Origin: Paracamarosporium sp. OC-R06-R3
Lineage: Eukaryota; Ascomycota; Dothideomycetes; Pleosporales; Didymosphaeriaceae
NCBI GenBank assembly: GCA_019828545.1
Contig: JACVRA010000095.1
Span: 3,305-67,304, forward strand
Length of the DNA: 64,000 bases
Direction: 5' to 3'
The position numbers were made by a program, and so were the translations under genes. This document shows positions 11,032 to 23,244 of this stretch, piece after piece (within the stretch, counting starts at the first letter, position 1; every line of letters starts with the position of its first letter). The notes beneath the pieces are model-generated. The model ran no database searches. It had not been told where the DNA came from and saw nothing but the letters and a program-made list of their open reading frames with translations.

Positions 11032-12997
11032 TCTGGAAACTTGGATGCATATGACACTGTGGTGCTCTTATGAGGTGTATGTAGCACATCGAGTTTTCCG
11101 GAGTGATGTCCAACTTGGGTTCCGGCGCTATTTGGTAAGCGTGCAGGAAGGATCCACAACGATGCGAATCCCTCCTCCTTGTATGCGACGTGCTCTTGAA
11201 AACCTCCTCAGTGCTCATAACATCCTCTTTGTGTGTGCTTTGCAAGGATAATGTCCTCACAACGCAAGCGGATGAACCTGATGGGCTCTTCTACCATGAG
11301 GCGAAGAAAGCTGCGCTCGCTCCTCAATGCGAAGATACAGATGATGCCGTAACCAGCGGAAGCATTTATAACGCAGCAAAATGGCATGCAGCCCCAGCCC
11401 CGAGATGTGGTGCTTGGGCGGTGCCCATGCGCCCGACTAAGGTGCGTCCGTTGCCTTCACGAAATCTTCTTGCGCCAGCTTTCTAGCAACCAACACCACC
11501 ACGCCAGCTGTCACAACACTCGAGAGCAGCGCAACACATCTTTTACGCGCCTAAATTCGATACGCTGTACAGATGTTTGACATCTATGCGAGCATCCGAT
11601 CGAGTCTGCAGCGGTACATGCTGATATCCTCGCAACGGGGATGGCTCTCAGCGTCCCTACCCTCTTGTCGCTCGTTCTCGACCACGACACCAGTTATACG
11701 GACGAAACGTGTGGCATGGGATTTTTAATGCTAACGGTATCCTCTGTCGCACTTTATAATCCGTAAAAGTCCGGTCTTGAGGGCCGCAACAGGGGGGTTT
11801 GATGGCACCCGGGTCAAGCTCTGGGTCGGCGACCCCGCGCTCCTGGACACGCACCCTCAACGATGGCGCAGTCGCAACAACCACCAAAAGCCTGGCAGGA
11901 GACTCGAGATACTGGATTCGAGTATTTGTTATAGCCCTTTCATCGCGCAAACATTGCTTTCCTTGAACGCGGCGATGGTGGGCAAGCTTTCAGAGCCGCC
12001 CCTTCTGACCCTCACGACAGCGCTCTCGCCGCCGCAACCACAGCGGGGCTTCCAAGGCTGTTAATGCGGCATAGAGAGTACTGAGGCTAGTGCCTCGTAC
12101 AGGGAGCTTCGCCATTTCGACTGACATTGCGGTAACCCGCAGAAACCAGCCCCGCCATCTACGGCCGCCAAGTGCGCCTCTCGCTCATGCCTGCTTTACC
12201 AGGGCTCGAACAGACTTTAATGCCGATGGAGCTCTCATAAGGAAAATATAGAAATCCAATCGAGGGCATCTGCATATCGGCGTTTCGAATGGCGGTACAG
12301 GAAGCTGTTCGAAAGTGGCAACGGCCGTTGGCTTGCATCACACCCACCCGATTAACCTAGAACGTAGTTGCGGAAAGGAACCTCACACGCTAACTTGTCA
12401 AACGCGACTTAAAGACTCGAGACTCGGGTGAGAGCATTGCCCTGCGCAGGTCGTCGAAGGCGACAGCGCGACGCAAGGAATGCCGAATCCTGTCGCCCCC
12501 ACGGTGACACACCACTTCACATACGGCCAATGCCACGACTAGCAATTGACAGGGGGAGCTCCTTGCGGCGATACTGGATACTGCACCTCGGTCTCGAGAC
12601 TCGAGACTCGTGAATTGTTTGTCACGACAACATCTAGGGCTGGTATTGCCGCTCAGACGGTAGACTGGAGAGAGTATGGTGATCGTTCCTCAACGCCCAG
12701 TCAGCCTCTCTGCGGGGGTGCTCGCCATAGGTCGCAGCAGCCATCGATATCTTTTTGTCCAATATGGAGTGTTTTCCGAAGCTGACATGTAGATGGATGT
12801 CACAACACTGGGGCCTTCTGATATACGAATAGACTTTGCTCGACTCGGTTTGCTCGATCATTCCCGCCGGTGTCGACGGCGAGGGCGCCTCCAGGTCCGT
12901 GTGCCCTAGCTTCCATGGCCAAATCGACTTCGGCCCGAACTCAAGATACCTCTTCGGCGAGAATGTGATACACACACCAGCTCCCAACTCATAAATA
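11032..12997. other. Accessory stretch, no supported gene
   Basis: Only short frames without motifs. Small GAGACTC repeats occur near 12413-12426 and 12590-12612. The frame at 10889-11260 on the minus strand may belong to the neighbouring hypothetical gene. Confidence 0.4.
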
Positions 12998-13539
12998 ATG
13001 AACTACTGGGCTTCAGATGGCATCGCAGAGGAATGCGAAGCGGCAGCCCAAGAACGCGATAACGTCTTGGCTGACGGGTGCAAAGGACGGGGACCCTATG
13101 AAAAAGCCTTCCAAATGTAGATCGATCTTGAATACACCAGGGCCTTCCAAATGCAGATCGATCTTGAATATACCGGCACCTTTCGACAAAGTTATACAAG
13201 ACTCTGGTAGCCGATAAGCTGGAAAATAAGATCCGCGCCGAACTGGAGCATGATATCATGACCCGAGTCGGCAACGCAGAGTATGATCGCGGGTTCGTAG
13301 ATGGCAAGGCCTCCGGCCAAGCGGAGGGAGACGAGCAGTTACGACGCAGTTGGTACGACAAAGGCTTTGCGGCTTGCTATGACATGTTCGATCGTATGAA
13401 GCGGTTCCAAGCCGGCTTGCTATCCCACGACAGCCCCGAGATGGCTTTCCTTTTCGATACGAGCCATCCGGTCGAGCTGTTCAAAGCTTTCATCAAGTCA
13501 GCATTCCCTGACCTTGATAACCTGTTAATGGCATCCTGA
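12998..13539 (+). pseudogene. Decayed gene A containing the 12-residue repeat MQIDLEYTRAFQ
   Basis: From ATG at 12998 the frame reads MNYWASDGIAEECEAAAQ, then enters the 36-bp repeat, where the first unit has ATGTAG in place of ATGCAG (a CpA-to-TpA change making a stop) and the second is intact (MQIDLEYT). A frameshift near 13185-13200 then leads into the frame that closes at 13539, with ADKLENKIRAELEHDIMTRV, EYDRGFVDGKASGQAEGDEQ and SHPVELFKAFIKSAFPDLD. The helical, charged composition looks genuinely coding. No family recognised. The pattern (one RIP-type stop plus one frameshift) marks it as a pseudogene. Confidence 0.5.
13106..13176 (+). repeat. 36-bp coding minisatellite, cluster 1 (2 units)
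   Basis: Two tandem units of GCCTTCCAAATGCAGATCG plus ATCTTGAATACACCAG, differing at a few C/T and A/G positions. In the frame of pseudogene A each unit encodes AFQMQIDLEYTR. Confidence 0.8.
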
Positions 13540-13614
13540 TATGTGGTCTCCATCTATGTCAACGTTGGTAGCGAGGACTTGATGCTTCACAATTCGATCG
13601 GTGATCGACACACC

Positions 13615-13727
13615 GGGGCCTTCCGAAATGTAGACCGATCTTGAATAAACCAGGACCTTTCCGAAATATAGATCGATCTTGAATACAACAAGGCCTTCTT
13701 AAATGCAGATCGATCTTGAATACACCG
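13615..13727 (+). repeat. 36-38 bp minisatellite, cluster 2 (3 units)
   Basis: Three further units of the same repeat, about 440 bp downstream of cluster 1. They are more diverged (TAGACCGATCTTGAATAAAC, TATAGATCGATCTTGAATAC, and an intact third), and 1-2 bp insertions break the frame between units. The last unit supplies the ATG of pseudogene B. Confidence 0.75.
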
Positions 13728-14428
13728 AGACCTTCCGTCAGGAGATCCGGCGCCGCAAAGAGCATATTCTTAGCCGAATCTACGATCGTGTACCATACAA
13801 GATGCAAGACGTCAACTTCGAGACACCGCACTTCAAGGCCTTCGTACTACTGTAAGCACACTTCTCGGGTATGCAGCTCCACGAGGAGATGGTTATAAAG
13901 AAGGTGCTTAACATCCTAAGCGCTAGTGTAGACGTACTCTTGTCAGAAGCGCACCTCAATGCCCTCAGTGCAATGGAATTGTCCCAGATGGTCGTCCAAG
14001 CCATGTGGTGGTAGAAGGATTCCCTGCTTAAACAGATTCCGAACTTCGATGTCGATACTATCCTCGTGGTGACGAAGGATACAAGATGGAAACTCTCAAC
14101 ACACTATATCGTCTGCCGCCGCAACGGCCTCCTGGAGTATGATGACGAAACCTGGTTGAGTATCCTACGTGGTGACCAAAACGGTCGCTGGAGGACACTT
14201 GTAGCAATCTTACTAGACCTAAAGACGAGGTGCCTCCAACTCGTGTACAGGCGTGACTCCTTCGGGGATCCTCCAATACCGACACTCGCACAAGTCAGCC
14301 TGGAATTGCGCGCTAGCACGCTTACGCATGAAGATTGTCTGTTTCAGCGTCTCGATCAAGAGAAGAAATGCGTAGACCGTCCAAAGTCAAATGCTAGAGG
14401 GAATCGGGTCCAGAAATTTATTGGATGA
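13703..14428 (+). pseudogene. Decayed gene B sharing the repeat-encoded N terminus
   Basis: One frame runs from ATG 13703 to TGA at 14428 (242 codons) with two internal stops, TAA at 13853-13855 and TAG at 14012-14014. It begins MQIDLEYTETFRQEIRRRKE, the same repeat peptide as gene A. It continues with PYKMQDVNFETPHFKAF, EEMVIKKVLNILSASVDVLL, and after the second stop IPNFDVDTILVVTKDT and ETWLSILRGDQNGRWRTLVA. Both stops fit CAA-to-TAA and TGG-or-CAG-to-TAG change. Function unknown. Genes A and B may be duplicates of one locus that RIP then inactivated. Confidence 0.5.
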
Positions 14429-17400
14429 AGAAAATTGTATGTGGTGCTGAGAAAGTTTGCTGAACAAGAAAGAGCTTGGACATCCTGGAAAGTGTTGCAA
14501 ATTGGTGTAGTTGTGTGAGCAGAACATTGGATGCTGAGGTATATCCTACTACGACAGGAGATGCCTCGAACACAAAGGTGCATTATTTCTCGGCAGATTT
14601 TGAAGTTGATCCTTGGAACCTTATGACGATAAGAGCCCTAGCCAAGCTCTTCCATGCTGGCAAAGATGGCTTTTGGGTGGGAGCTCCAAAGCGAAAGCGA
14701 GACGACGATACCCGACAAAACCACTCAGACCTGGGCTCTTCGGCATCTGGACCGCTTCGCGCAACTTTGACATCGCGTGTGGTCTGTTCTAAGATAACTC
14801 CTTCTTTCGGGACCTTGACCATGCTCCTGCTTCTACGCTGACCAGGCTGAGTTTTCTCTCGGGTCTTCCTTCGGTGATACCCTGGGCGTCGACGGCTCGT
14901 TGTCCAGGATCTTCATGGCCACGACAGTGCTGTTAGGACTCATTCCGTTATCAATAATTCCATGTGGAGTTCCTTGTACCTGATTCACGCATCCAACTTC
15001 TTTCGAACCCTTTTAGTCTAGCCGCGACACTGCCGACACAAGACTTGAAGATCTCCCTCCTCTTGGAATAAAAACCTTTCTTATAGCGTCTCTCTTCAGC
15101 AGCTGAGTGCCATTTGTACCTGCCCAGTACGCTGCATACTTGCTGTATACTCTGAATTGGGCAGCACAGGTTACCGTCTCATGGGATCTCCGACATCAAA
15201 GACAGATCCTCTTATGCATGTCTAGGACATTGTGTAAGGACAAAGTTGCCCACGATAGCGATAGTCGTCTTGCTATCCCGTCCTCAATCCTGGACAAACT
15301 TCCTTGCTTTGCAGTTGTTGTTGCTTATGTCCGGCCTGTATATGAATCATCTGAATGGGAAGTCCATCACTGGTCCAACAAGCACACGAGGCCGTCCCAC
15401 CCATGAATGTCTCCGAGCTGTCTCGTTGTCGCCGTCGCCGCACCCCCGTGGGTATCTCGTCTGTCAATAATCACTAGGGTCCGACCATCAACGTAGTCGA
15501 ATTATCTACTCGCGACAAGTGCCGGCCTGGTGTACAGCCATTGAAGGTCTTCGTGTTGATGTGGATGCTAGCGATAGACTTGTTCCGACATTGACCCAGC
15601 GCGAGTTGTGCAAGTATGCCTGACAATTATAAGGATGCAAATATCGCTATCGAGCTTGTACGATATTCACAGATCGGATGACTCTCCGCGGGCGCGGTGT
15701 GAGAATGTTGTCGTCAGCGCTATGGTGGACAAGTCGCAAATACCCGAGCGACTGCCAAAAGAGTCGCATCCGTTCCGAAAGGGCACACATCAGTGGATAT
15801 GATACCGTTACCATTGATCGTTCCTCCAGACCAGTCTTGACAGGGTGTTGAACCGTCGTCGCTAATGTCGAGGGTCAAACCGCGCATCACGCGGACGCCC
15901 GATCTTGTCTCCTGCTATAGATGCAGTGTAGCGGATGCCACAGGGGAGTCCTTTCTACCTACACACCTCCGTTATAGTGGTGTGTATGCTTTATCAGAGT
16001 CGCATGCCGTCGTTGTTGTAAGGCGATGTCGCGGTCGGGTCTGTTTGATGTGCGGTTCGCCGCTCCAGCCATGTGTACACCAGCGCGAGCCCCTTGTCGT
16101 CGATTCAGGGTAGCAGAAGGAGCGTGTTATTTGTTAGATCCTGAGATATTAGCTACACATGAGCGATGTCCTAAGACGGTGAGCGCCTATTGAGAGTGTG
16201 CTCGTGTCGGAGGAGGTTGTCTCAAAGCTACCCTCATCCAGCTGTTGCGAGCCCTAGCTCAAACAGTATGCGACAAGTAATATTGATGAGACAAACGTCA
16301 AGTGAGCTTTTCTGAATAGCTCAAGGATTCTGGATACGGTCGCTGTGTATGGGAGCCTCTGCCGTTGGTGGAGTAGCGGGGTGGGTGCTTCGAACGCCGC
16401 GACCCGGGGCCACGACGCAAATCCCACAAAACGAAGAGGACGCAGAGCATAGAAACATACCAGAAGTCGCAGATATATCTCTCCCAACATCCTCAGAAGC
16501 TTTTTGTATACGATGAGGGCCGTAGGAAAGGGTGTAGTTGGGCAGAGCGTCCCGCACTCCCCATTTGCATTTGTGAAGGAGACCCCGGGTGGCGGGTAGA
16601 GCGCTCAAAGAGCTGAATCAGTAGCCTTCTTGTCGTTAGGTATGCGGCAGATCGGAATCTACGCTCAAAGTTGCTGCGAGTATCTGCGAAGGAGGGTGGT
16701 GGTTGTTGAGTGGAGCGAGTGTGTTTGGAAAGGGCGGCCGAGTCGTCTTTTGCTTCACGACCCCCGCAAACCCTGCCTCCAGCGCAGAGGCAGCGGCTAC
16801 ACAAAGCAAATCTGGCAGTCACACGGGACAACTATGGGTCAAAACGCCAAAAGAAATCATCCTCTGGGTCCCCGTAGGCTTTGGCTATTGTACTCGTTAA
16901 GCATGCTGCTTAAGAAACGATAGGGCACCAGTAGGCACATGTATTGGGGCATGATGATCAACTGAGTCGATACGCCTTGTATGGCAGCTGTGTCTTAATT
17001 TCACTATGCTCGTGCTCTACAAAAGCACCATTTCCAGAATCCATGCATTCAACTTAGCGCTGGCCTCTGCTGGCAACGACAACCAAAAATTCCGATTGAG
17101 TTGATCAACACACGATCAACGCGGAAAGCACATTATGAAGGCCTTCCTCAACGGAGAAGCTCATCGATTCAACAAGGTATCACATCATCCAGCGCACGTC
17201 GTATAGTTTTGCCAATCCTGGTATTGCCCATTTCAGGGTTGTACATAGTACCCAGGATGTTGTATGATTCAGCCTCAGGCCAACACCGCATGTGTTTCTG
17301 CATCGCCTCTTTGCGCAATGCACCACTTATCTCTCCTTTCCTCCCTCACGTATAGCACAGACATTGCCTCATTATCCGTATAGAAAGAAAACCCCGTCCA

Positions 17401-17452
17401 GACTACCACCTCCATCGGCCTCTTGTATGTCCTGGGCCGTGTGCCCCAGGTC
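14429..17452. other. 3 kb accessory stretch, no supported gene
   Basis: Several 60-120 codon frames occur on both strands (for example 14476-14841 + and 16703-16900 +), but none has a recognisable motif, coherent splice structure or homologue in the window. A faint resemblance to a copia reverse transcriptase near 17130-17300 (AFLNGE, then GLYIVPRMLYD) is too weak to call. Probably degenerate sequence. Confidence 0.4.
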
Positions 17453-17987
17453 CTAATCCTTCCAGAACTTGAGCCAGCACGGTACCGTCATACATTTGCC
17501 AAAGCAGTATTTCCGTCCTGCAGGCTTCTTGTTGCCGTCGAAAATACTCGTCGTGTTTCGATTCGGCTGCCGCGGTGGTACGGGCGGACGCTCAAGACGA
17601 CGAGGCGGCACTTGCAGACCCGACATATCATACTTCCTCCGCTGTTGTCCGATAGATGCTTGTTGGTGCAGAGGCAGCGTTAACATTGCTGGAAGAGGCG
17701 CGGTCTTGCGCTTGTTCACGAACGCTCGAACGGGTTTGGGTACGTTGCGCGGGCGCTCACCAGTCTTCGCCTGCGATACCTGCCATGTCAGTACAGCTAA
17801 GGGATGCGACTACGGCAGATTGTACAGAAGGATAGAGGAGAGTCATTGGGTCAACTCCAGTTGAGTGGTCGGATGCACTTACGTTCGCTACGTCTGAAGC
17901 TGGCTGACCGCCCGCCTTATCGCCAGCGGAGTCGAACATCTTTGAACCGCTTAAGCGCCGACCGTGTGTTGGAACGCGCTGTTTCAT
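17453..17987 (-). CDS. Hypothetical basic Pro-rich protein (two exons)
   Basis: Minus-strand model: exon 17987-17883, intron 17882-17771 (112 nt, donor GTAAGT, acceptor ATCGCAG), exon 17770-17453, in phase, about 140 aa. It starts MKQRVPTHGRRLSGSK; a second ATG at 17939 gives MFDSAGDKAGG. Exon 2 begins AKTGERPRNVPKPV, is Pro/Arg-rich (VPPRRLERPPVPPRQP) and ends with a Cys/aromatic tail (KYCFGKCMTVPCWLKFWKD). The clean donor and matching phase support a real gene, but I recognise no family. An upstream exon is possible. Confidence 0.45.
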
Positions 17988-18663
17988 TCGGAGGATATAG
18001 GAAAGAGGCCTACGCCTTTGCGTTCGAGCTGCGTTGCGAATGGAGCCGCGCTGTGTTGTGGGTGGTGGAGTGAGGGACACTCGCGGGATAGAAAAGACAT
18101 ATGCACCCGACCTACCAGACACCGAGCACCACCAATACTTGCTTAGATCCCCATCTCAGTCATGGCGATCAACTGCTCAGGCAAGCATATGCTATATATC
18201 AGGGGGTCCTTATCTCCAGGATATTCATGCATTGCCAGAGTGAGGGTGAGGCTGCTCCCACAGCAAATACCCCCTCCTCCCCGCCACCCAGATAAGACAA
18301 AAAAATACCCACAGCCAGGTTACCCTCACTGTCGACTGCCAGAATCGAACTCTTACCGAAAACAAAAAAGGGGGTTCCCCCAAACCTCCGGGGTAGTACT
18401 TACTGTGTGTGATGCAATCGAAGTCGAGCAGTTTAAGGTCTTGCTGAGGACCACTTTGCCATTGAGGCTTTTTGTGTTGATGGTAGTAGGGTAAGCTAAG
18501 GTGCTTATACACTACTAGTGGGGGAATTGCCTGTAATATGGTGGTTGGGGGGTGAACGGCCTTTACACAATGACTTGTGCGGTGGCCCACGCGATTAGCC
18601 GAATAGGCAGTCACCATGCGCCAGAGTCGGAGAACCGAATAGCAAAAACTCGCGGAGCAAGCT
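17988..18663. other. Intergenic, nothing recognised
   Basis: Short frames only. A GAGTTCGATTC motif on the minus strand near 18345 resembles a tRNA T-loop but no A-box partner is present. Confidence 0.4.
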
Positions 18664-19249
18664 GTGTGCAGATTATCTCTGCTACGGACCACGCGTTCCT
18701 CAACGCCTATCGTGCCTACCTTGCCAGCTCCCAGTCCTCATCTCCACGACCGCACTCCAACCCTCGACATAACAACAGCAAGTCATAACGGTAGCTTTTG
18801 GGATTGGCCTAGCGGTGGCGATGTCCAAGCCAACCCTCATGATAACAACGCCGTTGGTACACCTCAGCACAACAACGCAGGAAGAGCCACCAGCAAAACG
18901 CCCCAGCCGATGTCCCTGCCAATGGCGATCAAGAACAATTTCAATAGTAGGAGGTAGTGTTAGGGGTCTGGAACAACCCGTACAACGGGGGATTATCACG
19001 AAAGGAGGTCCAGCTAAAAGTTCACGCCTTAGCAACGAGTCCAACAACCAGCGAAACCTTCAATGTTGCCGTATCAGCAGCCGCTATCCGTCTACCCCGC
19101 TCCAGAGCCCCAAGGAAGTCATCTATGGGGACCACAACATGGAATATGCCAGGAATTGTGTATGGTTTTATGACATCGCATATATGGGTGGAGTGTTGGA
19201 CAGCCGATGTACCGAATTCTATTCGCTATCATACACAACGCGGCATTAG
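18664..19249 (+). pseudogene. Decayed member of the local family represented intact at 44608-45711
   Basis: Two frames together resemble the first exon of the 44.6 kb gene. Frame one (to 18957) has NNAGRATSKTPQPMSLPMAI, comparable to GEGGQAAGNPAPQDIVMAI of the intact gene. After a shift, frame two (to 19249) has SPKEVIYGDHNMEYARNCVW followed by FYDIAYMGG, comparable to FGDPEVQFARHCVWFTALF. No counterpart of exons 2-3 is visible. The frame change and missing 3' part mark it as a truncated pseudogene. Confidence 0.5.
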
Positions 19250-19669
19250 TAATCGTGCGAGAATCAGCAGGAGTGATGATGACGAAAGTGCGATCGACTC
19301 CTATTTTTGAGGTGTTATGGTATGCTTAAAACAGGATGAATTCATTGTAAGCTATTCTAATCGCAAACAATTTTAAAGGCGTTTATAAAGTTCCGTAAAA
19401 CTTGTTGATGCTGCTTCTATGCTATATAGGCTAGGTAAATCTTGGAGCGATTGTCTATTTATGCGGCTAATAGATCATACGGATTTCCTATTCTGGTGCA
19501 TGAAGCGGGGGTCAAATGCTCCGGTTGGTGGAAAAGCTTAGAGCCAGCAACTCGGGACAACAATGTGACGTGCAAGTCATGATCTGCATTATATCAATGC
19601 ATAAACAGCCGCGAGTGGGCCTGAGAATATATCAGAAATAGGCGAAGTCTACCGTTTTCCTTCGATGCG
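19250..19669. other. Promoter region of the EGF/propeller gene
   Basis: No gene seen. Presumed upstream region of the secreted protein starting at 19670. Confidence 0.4.
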
Positions 19670-20880
19670 ATGTTCCCAGGTCATTTTACCATTACGATAT
19701 TTCTGGCATTCTTCGCCACGGCGCTCGCATGCACAACAGATGAAGACTGCAGCCTCAATGGCATCTGCAGCAAAAATGCGACTTGTCACTGTGACATAGG
19801 CTGGATAGGTCCCGATTGCGGTCGTCTCGACCTTTCACCAGCAACCCGCTGGACAGGCTACAATCACACCAACTACACAGATCCTAACTACTATGGTAAT
19901 TACGGAAACTCGTCATGGGGCGGTCGCATTGTCCAAGATCGGGACGACCCTAAACTGTTTCATCTTCTGGTCGACCAGTTTAGTCACGGTTGCGGACTGA
20001 GCGGCTGGCGGCCAACAAGCTTCTTCGTACGAGCAGAATCCAGAAGCGGACCACAAGGACCGTATCAGTGGGTTCAGAACGTTACAGGTAGTTTTCGACA
20101 CAACGCGGATGTGCTATGGAGTTCAACGGATGAGAAGTACCTCCTTTGGGCAATAGGCGCCGACATCTCAGACCCAACTTCTTGTAAATCGGTATCAGGG
20201 TAGGTCCCTCTTTTTTTCACTTCTCTTGTTTATCAATTCATATGAATTGGCTAACCATCATCAGCTCCCAATTTCCAGCCGTGGTCTCCGTATCAGCAGC
20301 CGACAACATCCGTGGCCCCTGGACCCCTTTTCGCATCGCAGTAAACGGTACAAATCCAGCGCCGTGGGCTTTATATGATACCAACAACAAGACTTCTAGC
20401 ATAGCGCTCGGAGTCGAAGATATGAAGATTTTCACCGCGCCGAACTGGAACGGTAATTACACGCGCATCAACTCGGCAGTACCTTGGAACACAACAGACT
20501 ACAGCCCAACCTGGACCGAAGACCCGTTCATCTGGCGGGACAAACGCGGAAACTGGCATGCACTTGCACACTGGATGATTGACATCGTCGAGCATGACGG
20601 GCAGAAGTATCCGCGCGTCGGCGCACATATGTTTTCGCGGAATCTGGAAGATGGGTGGACGTTCAAGGTGCAAGAGGCGTTCAATTCGACGGTGACGTTT
20701 ACAGATGGGGCAGTGGAAACATTCAATCGACGGGAGCGGTCGAAGATATTTTTCGATGAGGATTTGACGCCGTTGTATTTGGTTAGCGGGGTACAGGCGC
20801 TGGGTGCGAAGAGTAGTTTCACGCTCGTACAGCCGATTGGAAATAAGTGGCGGGATTATGAAGAGAAACTTGGATTTTGA
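19670..20880 (+). CDS. Secreted protein: EGF-like module plus five-bladed beta-propeller (GH43-like)
   Basis: Exons 19670-20199 and 20265-20880 with a 65-nt intron (GTAGGT..CATCAG), in phase, 381 aa. Residues 1-20 are a signal peptide ending TALA. Next is a Cys-rich EGF-like segment (CTTDEDCSLNGICSKNATC, then CHCDIGWIGPDCG, six cysteines). The remainder has blade-like repeats of the GH43/GH32 propeller type, for example IVQDRDDPKLFHLL, FFVRAESRSGPQGPYQW, ADNIRGPWTPF, TEDPFIWRDKRGNWHAL and SRNLEDGWTF. Many N-glycosylation sequons. Related fungal proteins are annotated as EGF-domain or glycosyl-hydrolase-like secreted proteins; the substrate is unknown. The TEDPF Asp fits a propeller catalytic Asp, but the full GH43 triad cannot be confirmed. 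Confidence 0.75.
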
Positions 20881-21064
20881 GAAGGAATCGGCAGTGAGCA
20901 TGCTTGAAATCTATATATCTTACACTAAAACATGATACAGAACAAGAAGATATGTACTCTAAGAAATCATGATCTCGACCGTCTACTGCATGAACCTTCT
21001 AACAACGCCTGTAAAAGGACCACCGCCCATGCTCTCAAACTTACCGTATTCGAAACAACGTTTC

Positions 21065-22397
21065 CTATTCGTAAATAAAGCAGAAGCCTCCCTTAGTCAT
21101 TGGCATGCCCTCCTTCGTCTTAGGCTTGAAGCCCAACCCCATATCCATCTCATCCTCAATCGTGGCTAGGCTCGGCGGCACATCCGGCGCATAGTCAAGC
21201 GGGATGCCCAGAAACGTCCTGTTTCCATCAATCGTATACTCGCGGTTCTCCAGATCTTGAGCTTGCCAGATTCCCCACAGCCGGTCAATCTGAGCGTGTA
21301 GAAGGTAAAATGCAGGATCGTTTGTCGTGCTGAATGGATCTGCGCCCTCACCACCAAGATACGTGTGCGAGTTTTTATGCCACAGCCCCTCAATTGTGCC
21401 CCTTAGCTGTGCAATGTTATGGCTGGACACGATTGTCGTGGCGTTGGCCCACGTAAGTACGCCTTGGCTGGAAAAGGGATCGAAGTTGCGGGACAGACAG
21501 CGTGGGTTAGGCTGGTAGCCGTACGTGTTGTTCTTGTCGATGAAAGTCTTGACAACAGGACCAAGACTGATGGTGAAGTTGGTGAAAGGACCGTCGGTGA
21601 TGCAACCACCTCCAGTACCACCTGGCATAGGAAGCTCGAATGGTTTCACGAGACCGGGGAAGACGAGTTTCTTGGGCTCAAGATGGAGATCGATTCCATT
21701 CCCACCGAAACCGGTGTTGGATCCAGACCACACGGCGGAAGCTAGAGGATTCTCGCTGAAGCGTGCGTTGTCCCAGTATGGAAGATAGTCTTTATAGCCG
21801 CATTCGTTGCGCATTGCTTCTTCGAACTGCCAAAGGAACATACGATGCCAGGGAAGGAGATAGCCCTGAGTAAACATCAGTGTGAGCAAACTAGCGACAT
21901 GAAACAGACAACTCACTGAGCCATGGATGATGTTGGTTTGATTGATGTGAATGTACGTGAAGTCATCGAGTCGGTTCACAGCACCAGGCGCAAGATTCTT
22001 GTCAGTTAGGGCCGGCTTCGAGGCCAAGCAATTCACAGCGCGGATATAGTCGAGACGTGTCGCGTCGTCAATTTCATCCCTATTTAAGAAAATGTTAGCT
22101 ATGCGCCTCATCTGCACTTCTCTACAACCTATAGACGCACCATGATCGCCGCTTGCCAATAGTTTTGATCGTGCAGTTGCCCGACGGCAGTGAAGCACGG
22201 ATGTTCTTCTGGTATGTCTTCTGGAAAGTAAGGAATTCGTCGGGCATAGGAATCCCAGATTTGTTTTGATCCGGAATACCATAGCCAGGTCCTTCAACTG
22301 GTGACGGTGTTGGTACACTGCAAGAACTTGTAGGAGCTGCTGTGGCCTTTGTAGCGATTGCGAGGCAGGCGCCCAGGAAGGATGTAAGATACACCAT
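21065..22397 (-). CDS. Secreted tyrosinase (type-3 copper oxidase)
   Basis: Minus-strand exons 22397-22141, 22079-21917 and 21865-21065, introns 61 and 51 nt, in phase, 406 aa. Signal peptide about residues 1-20 (MVYLTSFLGACLAIATKATA). CuA histidines: YIHINQTNIIHG (H130, H138) and LLPWHRMFLW (H147). CuB: LWHKNSHTYLGG (H303, H307) and NDPAFYLLHAQIDRLW (H330). The usual HH pair before the conserved Asp is LH here, but the His expected to bind copper is kept. It lacks the long C-terminal shielding domain of mushroom tyrosinases, as in short secreted ascomycete enzymes. Expected reaction: oxidation of mono/o-diphenols to quinones outside the cell (melanin or phenolic metabolism). It is tail-to-tail with the propeller gene. 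Confidence 0.9.
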
Positions 22398-23244
22398 CGT
22401 GACGTTTTTTCGAGGTATGTGCGATGGTGAGAAAGTGTCTAGGAGGAAATTTTGTGTAAGGTATCGTTTGCGGCGCGTTTGCGGAGTAGGATATCGACGT
22501 CGCAATCTAACAAGGGTCTCCAATGATACAACAAAAGGAGACAGCTCTAGAAAGAAGCGAAAGGCTGAATCAATGAATGTAGAGAGTGATGATACTACGT
22601 GGCACAACGTTTCTGGCTTGTTAATATACAAAATAGATTTGTGACCCCAAAACTAGTTATGTGGGTGCTGTTACTCTCCATGTCCATTTCAGGTTAGTTA
22701 TACGCAACAGCTATATGGTAGGTGCTAGTGTTTTGACCTCGTTAATAAGTCCGCTCTATGATCATAGTAAGGCTCAAACAGCCAAGCGTGGTAAAGCGCC
22801 AGTCCATTAGAGATCGGAGATTTTTGATCAGATGTCCTTACACAAAGCCAAGCATACTGACATCCACTTCCGAAAGGAATCTCAGAATGGTCGATCGTTA
22901 CTTTCCGCTCGTTGGAGAGTATGAGGGCGGACTTCGGATTACGCGTCGGACATGGTGTTGACATGGTGTTGCGCTAACCCAGTGTAGAAGGTAGTGCAAG
23001 GACCACGCCGAAGTACGCCATACGCTCTTTGTTTCATCTGTAAGGCAGTCCAACATATTAATGAGCTACCGTTGGTCCGTAGAGCATCCAAGGTAGAGGG
23101 CATGGGTTGCTTGCTCGAATGTTTGTGATATTGGAGTGTTGCAAGGTATCCCTTGGGTGTATAAATCGTAGACGGGCCTGCGTAAAAGACTGAGTGCTGG
23201 GGGCAGCATAGAGTATTTATCTTGTCATTGCATGTCGATTTCTT
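22398..23244. other. Intergenic spacer
   Basis: Promoter side of the tyrosinase gene and 3' flank of the Zn2Cys6 gene. No coding or RNA signal that I can support. Confidence 0.5.

Noticed and set aside
14476..14841. Plus-strand 121-codon frame
   Set aside because: No recognisable motif, no homologue in the window, and a comparable frame on the opposite strand; cannot be told from chance.
16630..16923. Overlapping plus-strand frames, one rich in Ala/Ser/Thr
   Set aside because: No ATG-supported start or splice model; minus-strand frames of equal length overlap.
17101..17355. Possible copia-type reverse transcriptase remnant (AFLNGE and GLYIVPRMLYD)
   Set aside because: The two motifs lie in different frames, spacing and flanking residues do not fit, and no integrase, RNase H or LTR is visible nearby.
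18340..18352. GAGTTCGATTC on the minus strand as a tRNA T-loop
   Set aside because: No A-box, acceptor stem or anticodon arm at the required distance.
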